Source of the DNA: JALORV01 sp963754065
GTDB taxonomy: Bacteria > Pseudomonadota > Gammaproteobacteria > Burkholderiales > Burkholderiaceae_F
Assembly (NCBI GenBank): GCA_963754065.1
Contig: CAVWFH010000016.1
Span: forward strand, 32,339-96,338
Direction of reading: 5' to 3'
DNA length: 64,000 bases
Positions 1 through 10,441 of the stretch are shown here, piece by piece. Both the position numbers and the translations under genes were made by a program. Below the pieces are notes generated by a model that was not told the origin of the DNA, ran no database searches, and saw nothing but the letters and a program-made list of their open reading frames with translations. How positions within the stretch are numbered: the first letter of the stretch is position 1; the number at the start of each line of letters is the position of its first letter.

Positions 1-698
1 GTCTGCTGGTCTCGCTCGGCGGTGGCATGGCCGTGCAGCAGGCGGTGGCGGAGAAGTGGCTCAAGCTCACCGGTTGCCCGATCTGCGAGGCCTATGGACT
101 GTCCGAAACCTCGCCCGGCGCCACCTGCAACCCCACGGACACCGACCGCTACACTGGCTCGATCGGATTGCCGATGCCATCGACCGAGATTGCGATCCTC
201 GACGATGCTGGCAAGCCGCTCCCGAACGGCTCGGTCGGAGAAATCGCGATCCGCGGCCCGCAGGTGATGGTGGGCTACTGGAATCGGCCCGATGAGACGG
301 CCAAGGTCATGACGCCCGACGGCTTCTTCAAGACCGGTGACATTGGCGTGATGGACTCCGAGGGCTACACGAAGATCGTCGACCGCAAGAAGGACATGAT
401 CCTGGTCTCGGGCTTCAACGTGTATCCGAACGAGGTCGAGGGCGTGGTCGCCGGGCACCCCGGTGTGCTCGAGTGTGCCGCGGTGGGTGTGCCCGACGAA
501 AACTCCGGCGAGGCGGTGAAGCTGTTCGTGGTCAAGAGGGACCCGGCGCTCACCGAGAAGGAAATCATGGAGTACTGCAAGGAACAGCTGACCGGCTATA
601 AGAAGCCGAAGTACATCGAGTTCCGCAGTGACCTGCCGAAGACCAACGTCGGCAAGATCCTGCGCCGCGAGTTGCGGGACGAAAAGAAGGCGGCCTGA
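1..698 (+). CDS. fadD: Long-chain acyl-CoA ligase (FadD-like), 3' part
   Basis: The reading frame is open from the window edge, so the start lies outside. This is the C-terminal ~230 residues of an AMP-forming acyl-CoA synthetase, which activates fatty acids to acyl-CoA with ATP for beta-oxidation. Visible ANL-superfamily motifs are YGLSETSP (motif A5-like), the hinge region KTGDIG...DRKKDMILVSGFNVYP, and the C-terminal catalytic lysine in LPKTNVGKILRREL. The match to FadD-type ligases is clear; the exact chain-length preference is inferred. A hairpin terminator follows directly. Confidence 0.9.
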   Translation, partial: LLVSLGGGMAVQQAVAEKWLKLTGCPICEAYGLSETSPGATCNPTDTDRYTGSIGLPMPSTEIAILDDAGKPLPNGSVGEIAIRGPQVMVGYWNRPDETAKVMTPDGFFKTGDIGVMDSEGYTKIVDRKKDMILVSGFNVYPNEVEGVVAGHPGVLECAAVGVPDENSGEAVKLFVVKRDPALTEKEIMEYCKEQLTGYKKPKYIEFRSDLPKTNVGKILRRELRDEKKAA

Positions 699-717
699 GC
701 TCGAGGTCGCACAAGCG

Positions 718-742
718 AAGGCCGCCACGGGCGGCCTTCTTT
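718..742 (+). terminator. Rho-independent terminator after acyl-CoA ligase
   Basis: Perfect 9-bp stem AAGGCCGCC / GGCGGCCTT with a 3-nt loop, followed by CTTTGTT, 20 bases after the ligase stop codon. Confidence 0.8.
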
Positions 743-817
743 GTTGGTGCATATCCCTGACAGCGTGCCTCCGGCGCGCTGGAAACGTTTGATTCACCCC
801 TGCTTGAGGAGGCACCG

Positions 818-1210
818 ATGAAAGAACGAGAGAAAAAGGAACGCCGCGGCCCGCCCACGGGCACGCGGACCGGCCCTCGGGCCCGTGCGGCCCAGGCGCG
901 CACGTTCGGTGATCCGTTCAAGCGGGCCGAGCGACCGGCGCGCGGCGAAGCACCGCGCGAGCGCATGCATGCTCCGGTGTCGGGAGCGATCCGGCTCGAT
1001 CCGGACGTCGCGCGCGTCTTTCGCGATTCCGAGTCGGTGAACGAAGCGCTGCGCATGGTGATTCGGCTGGCGAAGTTGGGCAGTGGTCGCCCGCCCGGTC
1101 CGCCGCGCGATCGTCCGCCGGCCTTTCGTGAGCGCTCTCCCGGACCGCCGCGCCGCACCGAACGGGGTGATCGCCCGCAGGGGCCACGCAAGCCGCGCTT
1201 CGAGGAGTAG
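818..1210 (+). CDS. Hypothetical Arg/Pro-rich protein
   Basis: A 130-residue protein whose start is supported by a strong GAGGAGG ribosome-binding site 6 bases upstream. The N-terminal half and the tail are rich in Arg, Pro and Gly and look disordered. A short central segment (about residues 52-87, with IRLDPDVARVFRDSESVNEA) looks like a folded helical motif. The basic character suggests nucleic-acid contact, but no known domain is recognised. Longer overlapping frames on the other strand lack a comparable ribosome-binding site and were not called. Confidence 0.65.
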   Translation: MKEREKKERRGPPTGTRTGPRARAAQARTFGDPFKRAERPARGEAPRERMHAPVSGAIRLDPDVARVFRDSESVNEALRMVIRLAKLGSGRPPGPPRDRPPAFRERSPGPPRRTERGDRPQGPRKPRFEE

Positions 1211-1387
1211 CGTCGCTATTTCGCGACGCGCAAGCAATCACTCCGTTGCGGCAGGACAAGTCTCTATCCCGTGATCATGCGGCTGCAGGGAATTGACGCC
1301 GCATTTGCGTGAATCTTCGGGTTTGCGACGCGGTTCGAATTGGCCTACCTTTTTCGTGGGGGCTGCAGCGGCGTTGCGGAGGTGGGC

Positions 1388-1993
1388 ATGAAGCACTGGC
1401 GGATCGGCGGACTGGCATTGATGCTGACAACCGGCTCGGCCCTGGCACAGCTGCAGGGCCCCGGGTTGAGCGTGCCGCTCGACATGGAGCATGCGGTCGA
1501 ACTGAGTCCGGGCATCGGACTGCGCGGCTGGATCGGCGGCCGCCCCGGACTGCTGGCCAGCGACGGCCTGGTCGCGAGTTCGATGGTTCTGGCCGACTGG
1601 CATCCCTTGGCCAACGGATTTCGACTGTCCGGCGGAGTCGCCTACGGTTCGCTGCGACTTGAACCCTTGGCGACCTCGGGGTTGGGATCGGAGCGGTACC
1701 TGCGCGATCTGGGATCGAGTGCTGCGGGTCTGGATCCCCGTTCATGGCTGGCGCGCGGCAATCCCTACCTCGGCCTGGGCTGGGGCCAGGACATCGGCTC
1801 ACGCAGCCGTCTGTACTTCAGCGCCGATCTTGGGGTGATGTATCAGCGCAGCAGCCTGTCGACCTGGGGCTGCCCGGCGGGTATCCCGACCGCGCTCTGC
1901 GGACCGGATGTGCGCTCGCTGGATGCCTCTTCCGGTCTGGACGACGCGCGCTTCGCGCCGATGATGTCGCTCGGCGTCGGTCTGCGCTTCTGA
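1388..1993 (+). CDS. Predicted outer-membrane beta-barrel protein
   Basis: A 201-residue protein with a Sec signal peptide (MKHWRIGGLALMLTTGSALA, cut near residue 20). Repeated amphipathic strands follow, and the last residues are MMSLGVGLRF, the C-terminal aromatic signature of Bam-inserted barrels. The start was chosen because GGAGGT lies 4 bases before this ATG and the signal peptide begins there; an upstream in-frame start at 1340 is less good. The segment YFSADLGVMYQ resembles small opacity-type barrels common in betaproteobacteria. Function is unknown. Confidence 0.7.
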   Translation: MKHWRIGGLALMLTTGSALAQLQGPGLSVPLDMEHAVELSPGIGLRGWIGGRPGLLASDGLVASSMVLADWHPLANGFRLSGGVAYGSLRLEPLATSGLGSERYLRDLGSSAAGLDPRSWLARGNPYLGLGWGQDIGSRSRLYFSADLGVMYQRSSLSTWGCPAGIPTALCGPDVRSLDASSGLDDARFAPMMSLGVGLRF

Positions 1994-2013
1994 ACTGATT
2001 CGTCCGAACGCGG

Positions 2014-2304
2014 TCAGCCGGCGAGGCTGCCGAACGCGGTGCGTTCGCCTTCGACGAGCGCACGACGCAGGCTGCGGTAAAGCTGGGACACGTCGAAGGT
2101 CTCGCCAGACTTCGCGCGCAGGCGGATGTTCATCGCGTCGGCGCGAGCGCGCACTTTCAAAGACTCGAGCTTGGCGCGGTCGAACAGGCGCTCGTCACCG
2201 TCGGCCGAGCCACTGAAGGCCGCCAAAACCGCATGCTGACGGCCGCCGAGACCGCTGAACTGGATCTCGACCTCGTTGTTCCGCTCTCTCACTCGCATCA
2301 GCAT
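2014..2304 (-). CDS. Hypothetical protein
   Basis: A 96-residue soluble protein of unknown function. The start at 2304 is chosen because GGAGG lies 5 bases upstream; an earlier in-frame start at 2361 has none. The sequence is charged with no signal peptide or membrane segment. A central part (EIQFSGLGGRQHAVLAAFSG) is followed by a basic helical end. It is convergent with the outer-membrane gene, 20 bases apart, with no obvious terminator between them. Confidence 0.55.
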   Translation of the reverse strand: MLMRVRERNNEVEIQFSGLGGRQHAVLAAFSGSADGDERLFDRAKLESLKVRARADAMNIRLRAKSGETFDVSQLYRSLRRALVEGERTAFGSLAG

Positions 2305-2426
2305 GACCGCCTCCGCAACGCATTTTCCGCGCGCAATGTGACAGTGGGATTGTTGTGCCACATCGACAATCCGCCGTATGGCGGATTAGGCAAGTCGCGT
2401 GCCGACTATTCGACGCGACGAAGGCC

Positions 2427-3062
2427 TCAAGTCCTTGACTGCTGCGGTGCAATGGTGGCGAGCTGGCGATCGTGCAGTCCGGACAGCGTGAGCAGGGCCG
2501 TGATCGAACCGATCATGGCCAGGAACATGTCGGACTGGGTGTCCCACTGATCGCCCTGCGTGCCGAGGAACTCGTCGGCCCCCTGGCCCATGGCCAGCGC
2601 GGCCCACCACTCGATTAACTCATAGGCTGCGCTGATGGCGAGCGCAACACACACGCACAGGAAGGCCAGCATGCGACGGCCGCGCACGTAGCCGCCGCGC
2701 ACGAGGATCTCGCGGGCGATCATGGTTGGCACGAAGCCCTGCATGAAGTGACCGAGCTTGTCGTACGGATTACGTAACAGACCGAAGGACTCCTGTACCC
2801 AATGCCCGAGCGGGACTCGCGCGTAGGTGTAAGCCCCTCCCAGGATCAGTACCAGCGCGTGCGCGCAGATCAGCACGTACAGCAACGTGGTCAGCGGATA
2901 GCGCTCGCGCGTGGCCAGCAGCAGCGGGATGGCAAACAGCACCGGCGCGACTTCCATGAACCACGTGATTCGGTCGTACGGCCGCCAGCCCGACACGGCC
3001 AGTGCGATGATCGTGACCATGAGCAGTGCGGTGAGCAGCGGCGTGCGGCGGTTGGAGGTCAT
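2427..3062 (-). CDS. YjdF/DUF2238 family membrane protein
   Basis: A polytopic inner-membrane protein of about 211 residues with five to six hydrophobic helices. The family signature is present: YDKLGHFMQGFVP, followed by AAYELIEWWAA and the acidic stretch QGDQWDTQSDMFLAMIGS. These conserved Asp, His, Glu and Trp residues place it in DUF2238 (E. coli YjdF-like), whose biochemical role is unsettled. Two adjacent ATGs (3065 and 3062) are possible starts. The start codon region overlaps that of the divergent esterase gene, so the promoters of the two genes must lie inside each other's coding sequence. Confidence 0.8.
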   Translation of the reverse strand: MTSNRRTPLLTALLMVTIIALAVSGWRPYDRITWFMEVAPVLFAIPLLLATRERYPLTTLLYVLICAHALVLILGGAYTYARVPLGHWVQESFGLLRNPYDKLGHFMQGFVPTMIAREILVRGGYVRGRRMLAFLCVCVALAISAAYELIEWWAALAMGQGADEFLGTQGDQWDTQSDMFLAMIGSITALLTLSGLHDRQLATIAPQQSRT

Positions 3063-3063
3063 C

Positions 3064-4104
3064 ATGCGGTGGCGCGGTGGGCGGTTCCTGATTATCGCTG
3101 TCGGCGTGGCGTGGTACACGGTTGCCGCCGCGGCACAGAAGCTGCCGGCGCTCGACGCGCACGGCGACCGCATCACGGTGTCCGGGCTGTCTTCCGGGGC
3201 GTTCATGGCGGTGCAACTGGCGGTCGCGCACTCCGCTCGAGTCAACGGTGTCGGCGTCTTTGCCGGAGGCCCGTACTACTGCGTCGGCATCAATCCGACC
3301 CGTGCGCAAGGTGTCTGCATGCAGGGCAGTCCGGGTGCCGGCAGCTCGATCAAGGATGCCGAACGACTGGCGAGCCTGCGATTGATCGATTCAACGCAGA
3401 ACCTGCGCGGCATGCGCGCCTGGCTCCTTGCCGGCGAGGCCGACAGCCGGGTGGTCACGCCGGTGGTGCGTGCGAACTACGAATTCTTCGCCCACTACAA
3501 CAGCGCCGGGGCGCAGTTCAGGTTGCAGCCCGGGCTGGGACATGGCCTGCCGACTCCGACGCAGGGTGTCGCATGCAATGCCAGCGAGAGTCCGTACATC
3601 AACCGGTGTGGCGTCGATCTCGTCGGCGAGATGCTCACCTCACTGCATCCGGGTGCGGGAACAGTTCCAGGCCCGGGCCTGGGCCCGTCGCAGGGACGCA
3701 TCGTGGCATTCGGCCAGGCCGAGTTCGTGCCGACGTGGCGACGCTGGTGGTCGATGTCGTCGTTCGGCCCGACCGGTTACGCCTTCGTGCCTTCCCAGTG
3801 CGAGAAGAACACAAAGTGCCGCGTGCATGTGGCCCTGCACGGGTGCAAGCAGGATGTGACGGCGATCGGCGAGGTCTTCGTGCGTGATGCCGGCTACAAC
3901 GCCTGGGCGGTGGCGCATGACGTGATCGTGCTTTATCCGCAGGCTCAGGCCAGCCAGCCCAGCATGGTGGCGTGGTGGCTGCCATTCAACCCGAACGGCT
4001 GCTGGGACTGGTGGGGCTACACGGGCACTGACTACGCTGTGAAGACGGGTGTGCAGATCCAGGCCATCATGGCGATGATCGATCGCCTGGCGCAGCCGCG
4101 TTGA
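3064..4104 (+). CDS. Secreted PHB-depolymerase-like esterase
   Basis: A 346-residue exported hydrolase with an N-terminal signal peptide ending near AAAAQ (residue ~25). The lipase-type serine box GLSSGAF lies at residues 41-47, followed by candidate acidic and histidine residues in AGEADSRVV (~residue 125) and GLGHGLP (~residue 160). The C-terminal part carries VALHGCKQ (an oxyanion-hole-type segment, ~residue 258) and NPNGCWDWWGY. This order, with the serine box close to the N terminus, matches the circularly permuted type II PHB depolymerases. Many Cys residues suggest disulfides. The start is fixed by GGAGGT 5 bases upstream. The substrate is inferred; other polyesters are possible. Confidence 0.78.
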   Translation: MRWRGGRFLIIAVGVAWYTVAAAAQKLPALDAHGDRITVSGLSSGAFMAVQLAVAHSARVNGVGVFAGGPYYCVGINPTRAQGVCMQGSPGAGSSIKDAERLASLRLIDSTQNLRGMRAWLLAGEADSRVVTPVVRANYEFFAHYNSAGAQFRLQPGLGHGLPTPTQGVACNASESPYINRCGVDLVGEMLTSLHPGAGTVPGPGLGPSQGRIVAFGQAEFVPTWRRWWSMSSFGPTGYAFVPSQCEKNTKCRVHVALHGCKQDVTAIGEVFVRDAGYNAWAVAHDVIVLYPQAQASQPSMVAWWLPFNPNGCWDWWGYTGTDYAVKTGVQIQAIMAMIDRLAQPR

Positions 4105-4888
4105 CGGCGACCGCAGCCTCGGCCGCGGTCAGCGTGGCGAGCAATTTCATGACTTCGTCGACCAGCGAAGCGCTTTGGGCTACCAGTGCTTTGCCGTTGG
4201 CCACGAACGCGTATCGTGCGATCAGCTCTTGTGCGGAAGGAGGCAATTCGCGCTCGACATAGCGCCAGCCAAAGTCAAAGCGATCCGGACGATGCTGCAT
4301 GCCGAGCAGTTCGATCAGCGCGCGCACGAGGACCTGATAGAAACCATACGCCTCGAGCGCGTGGCCGCGCTCCAGTTCCTTGTCCACCAGCATTGCATAA
4401 ACCGGGACGGCGCCGTGCAGCTGCGCGAGCCGATGTGCACGCCGTCGCGCCAGTGACTCTCCGTCGATCGGCCGCGACGTCAGTGCGGCATCGCGGTCGA
4501 ACCAGACGATCATCTCGCCGTGCCGCTCCTGTTCGAGGAAGGTGACAATGCCCGCCGGTGTGATCACCGAGCAGTCGACCGCAAAATGGCGCGGCGCGTC
4601 GGCGAGAAAGTAGAACCGCTGCACCATGTCGGGAAAGCTTGGTGGCTCGACGCGCCAGGTGTGGGTGATCGGCGCGATCGTACGGAGCGCTTCTTCGACG
4701 AGCGCAAAGATCGCTTCCGCGCCGGCGACCGGCGCCACGATCATCAAGTCGAGATCGGAAAACTCGTCGGCCCGGCCGCGGGCGGCCGCGCCGCTTTCGC
4801 CGATCGCGGCAATCGCCGGGTCGTCGCGCAACATCGCGACGATCGTCGCCGCGACGCGTTCACGATAGGCGGCTGCGGTTCCGCCCAC
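4067..4888 (-). CDS. Nucleotidyltransferase-domain protein
   Basis: A 273-residue soluble protein beginning at a GTG. The N terminus carries the Pol-beta-type nucleotidyltransferase signature GESGAAARGRADEFSDLDLM, whose two Asp residues would bind metal, with a third candidate in AVDCSV. The remainder is a helical domain like that of aminoglycoside adenylyltransferases and related streptomycin-3''-type proteins. The substrate cannot be told from sequence. Its 3' end overlaps the 3' end of the convergent esterase gene by 38 bases. Confidence 0.7.
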   Translation of the reverse strand: MGGTAAAYRERVAATIVAMLRDDPAIAAIGESGAAARGRADEFSDLDLMIVAPVAGAEAIFALVEEALRTIAPITHTWRVEPPSFPDMVQRFYFLADAPRHFAVDCSVITPAGIVTFLEQERHGEMIVWFDRDAALTSRPIDGESLARRRAHRLAQLHGAVPVYAMLVDKELERGHALEAYGFYQVLVRALIELLGMQHRPDRFDFGWRYVERELPPSAQELIARYAFVANGKALVAQSASLVDEVMKLLATLTAAEAAVAVNAAAPGDRSSP

Positions 4889-4976
4889 ATTGAAAGTGGT
4901 CGCGATGAGCCCGCCAGTTCTCAGTGGAGCCTCTGCGCTGCGGCGCGAGCTGGCTTGGGGCGGCCCGGCGCTGCGC

Positions 4977-5957
4977 TCAGTCGACCTTGGCGTTGGAGAA
5001 CTTCACGACGCGCGTCCACTTGTCGGTCTCGGCCCGGATGAACGCCGCGAACTGCTCGGGCGTGTTGCCGCCGGGATCGGCGCCCTGCGCGAGGAAGCGC
5101 TCGCGCACTTCGGGCAGCGCCAGGGCCTTCGCGACGTCGGCCTGGACCTTGTCGACGATGGCGCGGGGAGTGCCGGCCGGTGCGAACAGGCCGAACCAGG
5201 AGCTGGCGTCGAAGCCCTTCAGCCCGGCCGCTTCTTCGATCGTCGGTACGTTCGGCAGGGCCGGCGAGCGGGTGCGCGAGGTGACCGCCAATGCTTTCAA
5301 CCGGCCGCTCTTGATGTGCGGCAGCGCTGACGGCAGATTGTCGAACATGACGCTCATGTTGCCGGCGATCAGGTCGGTGATGGCAGGCGCCGACCCGCGA
5401 TACGGAAAGTGCACCATGTAGACGCCAGTGACCGTCTTGAACAGTTCGCCCGACAGGTGGATCGAGGTGCCGTTGCCGCTCGAGGCCATGTTGAGCTGGC
5501 CCGGCCGGGCTTTTGCATACTCGATGAACTCGGCGACGGTGTTCACCGGCAGCTTGGAATTGACCACCATCACGTTGGGAACGCCCGCGGCGAGCGTGAT
5601 CGGAACGAAGTCCTTCGCCGGATCGAACGGCATCTTCGCGCCGCTCTGAGCGAACAGCGCCGCGTTGATGGCATGGGTCCCGACGGTGCCCATCAGCAAG
5701 GTGTAGCCATCGGGGGCGCTCTTCGCGACCAGGTCGGCCCCGATGTTGCCGCCGGCGCCCGGACGGTTTTCGATGACGACCGGGTGCTGCCACATGCGCT
5801 GCAATTCGACGCCGAGCGAACGCGCCACGATGTCGGTCGTACCTCCGGGCGGGAAAGGCACGACGATGCGTACCGCCTTGGTCGGCCACGTCTGGGCCTG
5901 GGCGGGAGTAAGCGCGATCACCGCGAAAGCGGCGACGGCCAGCAGGCGTCCGAACAT
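4977..5957 (-). CDS. Bug-family (TctC-like) periplasmic solute-binding protein
   Basis: A 326-residue protein with a signal peptide (MFGRLLAVAAFAVIALTPAQA) followed by TWPTKAVRIVVPFPPGGTTD, the hallmark opening of Bug proteins. These are periplasmic receptors of tripartite tricarboxylate-type transport and are greatly expanded in Burkholderiales. Further family motifs are VVIENRPGAGGNIGAD and PYRGSAPAITDLIAG. No TctA/TctB membrane genes are adjacent, so it is an orphan receptor, as is common for the family. The ligand is unknown. An AGGAGA ribosome-binding site precedes the start. Confidence 0.92.
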   Translation of the reverse strand: MFGRLLAVAAFAVIALTPAQAQTWPTKAVRIVVPFPPGGTTDIVARSLGVELQRMWQHPVVIENRPGAGGNIGADLVAKSAPDGYTLLMGTVGTHAINAALFAQSGAKMPFDPAKDFVPITLAAGVPNVMVVNSKLPVNTVAEFIEYAKARPGQLNMASSGNGTSIHLSGELFKTVTGVYMVHFPYRGSAPAITDLIAGNMSVMFDNLPSALPHIKSGRLKALAVTSRTRSPALPNVPTIEEAAGLKGFDASSWFGLFAPAGTPRAIVDKVQADVAKALALPEVRERFLAQGADPGGNTPEQFAAFIRAETDKWTRVVKFSNAKVD

Positions 5958-6041
5958 GAGGTCTCCTTTGATCTAGGTTGTGCGCCAAGTCTGCCGTGTG
6001 CGATGGCGTTCGTCTATGCTGGCCGCAGCAGAGGGATCTCG

Positions 6042-7546
<1,505 letters not shown>

Positions 7547-7559
<13 letters not shown>

Positions 7560-8986
7560 CCGACGAAGTGCAGGCTCCGATCATCGAGCGCGCCGCGCTG
7601 CTGGCTTCGCTGCGCGAGTCGCGGCCCTGGGACGTGCTCGTGATCGGCGGCGGCGCGACCGGCCTCGGCATCGCGGTGGACGCCGCGTCGCGCGGCCTGC
7701 GCACTGCGCTCATCGAAGCGCGCGATTTTTCCAGCGGCACGTCGAGCCGCAGCACCAAGCTGATCCACGGTGGCGTGCGCTATCTCGCGCAGGGCAACGT
7801 CAAGCTGGTGCGCGAAGCGCTGATCGAACGAGCACGCCTGATCGCGAACGCACCGGCGCTGGTACGGCCGCTCGAGTTCATCGTGCCGTGTTACCGGCCC
7901 CTGGAACGAGAGTTCATGCGCATCGGCCTCGGTCTGTACGACGCGCTCGCAGGTACACGCGGCATCGGCCCGACGCGCTGGCTTTCGCGGGCAGAAACGA
8001 TGTCGCGGCTGCCCACCGTGCGCACCGACGGCCTGGCCGGCGGCGTGTCCTACTGGGACGCCCAGTTCGACGATGCGCGGCTCGCGATCGCGCTGATGCG
8101 CACCGCCTGCCGCCTTGGGGCCACGGCGATCAACTATGTCCGCGCCGACGCGCTGCGTGTGAATGCGGGGCGCGTCGAGGCCGTGCAGGCCGTCGATGCC
8201 GAGACCGGCGAGCGCTTTGAACTGCGCGCGAAGGTTGTCTACAACGCCACCGGCGTGTGGGTCGATCGCATTCGCGCGATGGCCGATGCGTCGGTGCGGC
8301 CGATGGTCGCGCTCAGCCGCGGGTCCCACATCGTCGTTGATGCGCGCTTCCTGCCGGGCGAGCGCGCACTGATGATCCCGAAGACCGCCGATGGCCGAGT
8401 GCTTTTTGCCATTCCCTGGCTGAGGCACCTGATCGTCGGCACGACCGACGTGCCGACCGACGATGCGGCGTGGGAACCCCAGCCGACACCGCAGGAGATC
8501 GACTTTATCGTCGAGACCGCGCGCGGTTACCTGCGCGATCCGATCGGGCCGGAAGACATCACGCAGACGTTTGCCGGCCTGCGACCGCTGGTCGCCAAGG
8601 GGACGACCGGCGCGACCAAGACGCTGTCACGCGAGCACTCGATCGTCATCGAGCAGAGCACCCTCGTCACGATCACCGGAGGCAAGTGGACCACCTACCG
8701 GCGCATGGCCCATGACGCGCTCGAACAGGCAATGCGGCGCGGACTGCTCGAGCCGCGAGTGTGTGTGACGGAGACGCTGCGCATCGACGTCGATGCCGCG
8801 CTCGAAGCAGCGCACGCCGTCGCTGAGTCTGCGGGCGCACGCGATGTGGCCGCATTACTTCGGTATCGCGACCTTGCGCGTGCCTGCGAACAGGCGCGGA
8901 CGGTGGAAGATGTGCTGACGCGCCGGCTGCGGATCGGGCTGATCGATCGCCGCGCGGCGGTCGAGTGGTCCAGCGTCCTGGAGTAA
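7547..8986 (+). CDS. glpD: Aerobic glycerol-3-phosphate dehydrogenase
   Basis: An FAD-dependent membrane-associated enzyme that oxidises glycerol 3-phosphate to dihydroxyacetone phosphate and passes electrons to quinone. The FAD Rossmann motif VIGGGATGLGIAVDAASRG sits near residue 25. The family blocks SSGTSSRSTKLIHGGVRYL, LSRGSHIVVD, IGTTD-like VGTTDVP and ITGGKWTTYRRMA follow. It overlaps the last bases of glpK, giving a glycerol catabolism operon. The start is uncertain: ATG 7517 and ATG 7547 are both in frame, and neither has a strong ribosome-binding site. The C-terminal domain is slightly short compared with E. coli GlpD. Confidence 0.93.
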
Positions 8987-9004
8987 CGGCGTAGGCGGAG
9001 GGCG

Positions 9005-9033
9005 AAAAAAAGGCCGCTGCAAGCAGCGGCCTT
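9005..9033 (-). terminator. Terminator of the first porin gene
   Basis: Inverted repeat AAGGCCGCTGC / GCAGCGGCCTT. Read on the minus strand it is followed by a run of seven T residues, 24 bases after the porin stop. It may also terminate glpD from the other side. Confidence 0.8.
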
Positions 9034-9056
9034 CGAGAACTACGTGTTGCTTCGGT

Positions 9057-10212
9057 TTAGAACAGGTGACGGATACCCAGCGCGAACTGCTTGGTGTCGA
9101 GGCGCTGCGAAGCGGCAACCGGCGTGCCGGTCTGGCTGACGTTGCCGTCCCACTCGACCTGACCGTAACCGATGTACATATTGGTCCGACGCGAGAACGG
9201 GAACGAGTAGCCGATACCCCACGTCGAATAGTCGGGCTCGAACGAGTAGGCACCCGCGGCGTTCGTGCCGGTGACGTTGTCCGCATCCGAGTACTGATAC
9301 GACGCCAGGATCTGGCCGCCGAACAGCGGGATCGTCACGCCCAGCATCCAGGGGTTGTTGTCATAGGCCACGACGCCGGTCGGACGGAACACGCCGAGGT
9401 TGTTAAGCGCAGCAACCGAGCTGATGTTGTCCTGAATGCCATACGCTCCATGGATCTTCACGATCTTGAAGTCGAAAGTGGCGCCCAACTGCGTCATCTT
9501 CTGGTCACCTGGATCCGGCGTCGTCGTGTTCGACGGGCTGACGACGTCATAGGTGGCCGCAAGGAACAGCGGGCCCCAGGACCAGTTCGCGGCCAGCGTC
9601 ATGCCGGTCACGTTGTTGCCGCTCGGAACGTACTTCCTGGCCGTTGATGTTGAAGGAGTACATCCCGGCGAACTTGAAGCCGGCCCAGGTCGGCGACGCC
9701 CAGATGATTGCATTGTCTTCACGCAGCGCGTTCGACGGAATGAACGTGCTCTGCAGGCCATTGACGCCCCAGCCAGTCAGGAACGGATCAACAGCACCCC
9801 ACAGGTCGAACGAGCCCGTGCCCGACGACGGTGTGGCCAGACGGCCAAGTGCGACGGTACCGAAGGCCGAATGCTGCAGGCCAGCCCAGGCCTGACGACC
9901 GAACAGGCGACCGCCCTGGCCCGACAGGCCGGTATCGGTGTTGTACCCGGCTTCCAGAGTGAAGACGGCATTCCAGTTCTTACCCAGTGCTTCCGAGCCA
10001 CGCACGCCGAAACGGCTGCCCGACTGGTAGCCACTGTTGATCTGAATTCCGCTTTCCTGCGCATACGGCGACGCGGTGATGCCGGTCGCTACGCCTTGCT
10101 CGACCCACTGCACGCCGATGTCGACGATGCCGTACATCGTGACGCTCGACTGCGCAGAGGCGACGCTGGACATCGCGCCGAGCACTGCGAGTGCCATTAG
10201 ACTTTTTTTCAT
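9057..10212 (-). pseudogene. Gram-negative porin (Burkholderia type), one frameshift
   Basis: A trimeric outer-membrane diffusion porin of the Porin_4 family. The N-terminal part has a signal peptide (MKKSLMALAVLGAMSSVASA) and QSSVTMYGIVDIGVQ, then GSRFGVRGSEALG and the L3-type region RLFGRQAWAGL. The C-terminal part (DTKQFALGIRHLF) ends in the barrel Phe. The two parts are in different frames. The frame changes at the TT pair 9634-9635, and removing one base joins NINGQE to YVPSGNNVTG. The gene is otherwise complete, with an AGGAGA ribosome-binding site and a 3' terminator, so an assembly error is as likely as true inactivation. Confidence 0.87.
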
Positions 10213-10395
10213 TCCAAGCTCTCCTAGCTAGTGTTTGAAATTCTTTGGCGCGCCGGCTTTGGACAGCACAGGCTCCGTTGAATCACTTCCCCGGAGGAAG
10301 CTGAGAGGATTGTTTCAGAGGGGGCAGTCGAGGCAAAGCTTCTAGGGCAAAAACATGCCGAATCTGTCCAGAATTGTTGCCCCACAGCAACAACG

Positions 10396-10419
10396 AAAAG
10401 GGGCGCCGAGGCGCCCCTT
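10396..10419 (-). terminator. Terminator of the second porin gene
   Basis: Stem AAGGGGCGC / GCGCCCCTT with a 4-nt loop. Read on the minus strand it is followed by TTTCGTTG, 23 bases past the porin stop codon. Confidence 0.8.
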
Positions 10420-10441
10420 GCATTTCATGATGTGGAAATAA

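Noticed and set aside
565..1237. Two long minus-strand frames opposite the Arg/Pro-rich protein
   Set aside because: The plus-strand gene has a strong ribosome-binding site and start; the opposite frames have neither and overlap a terminator.
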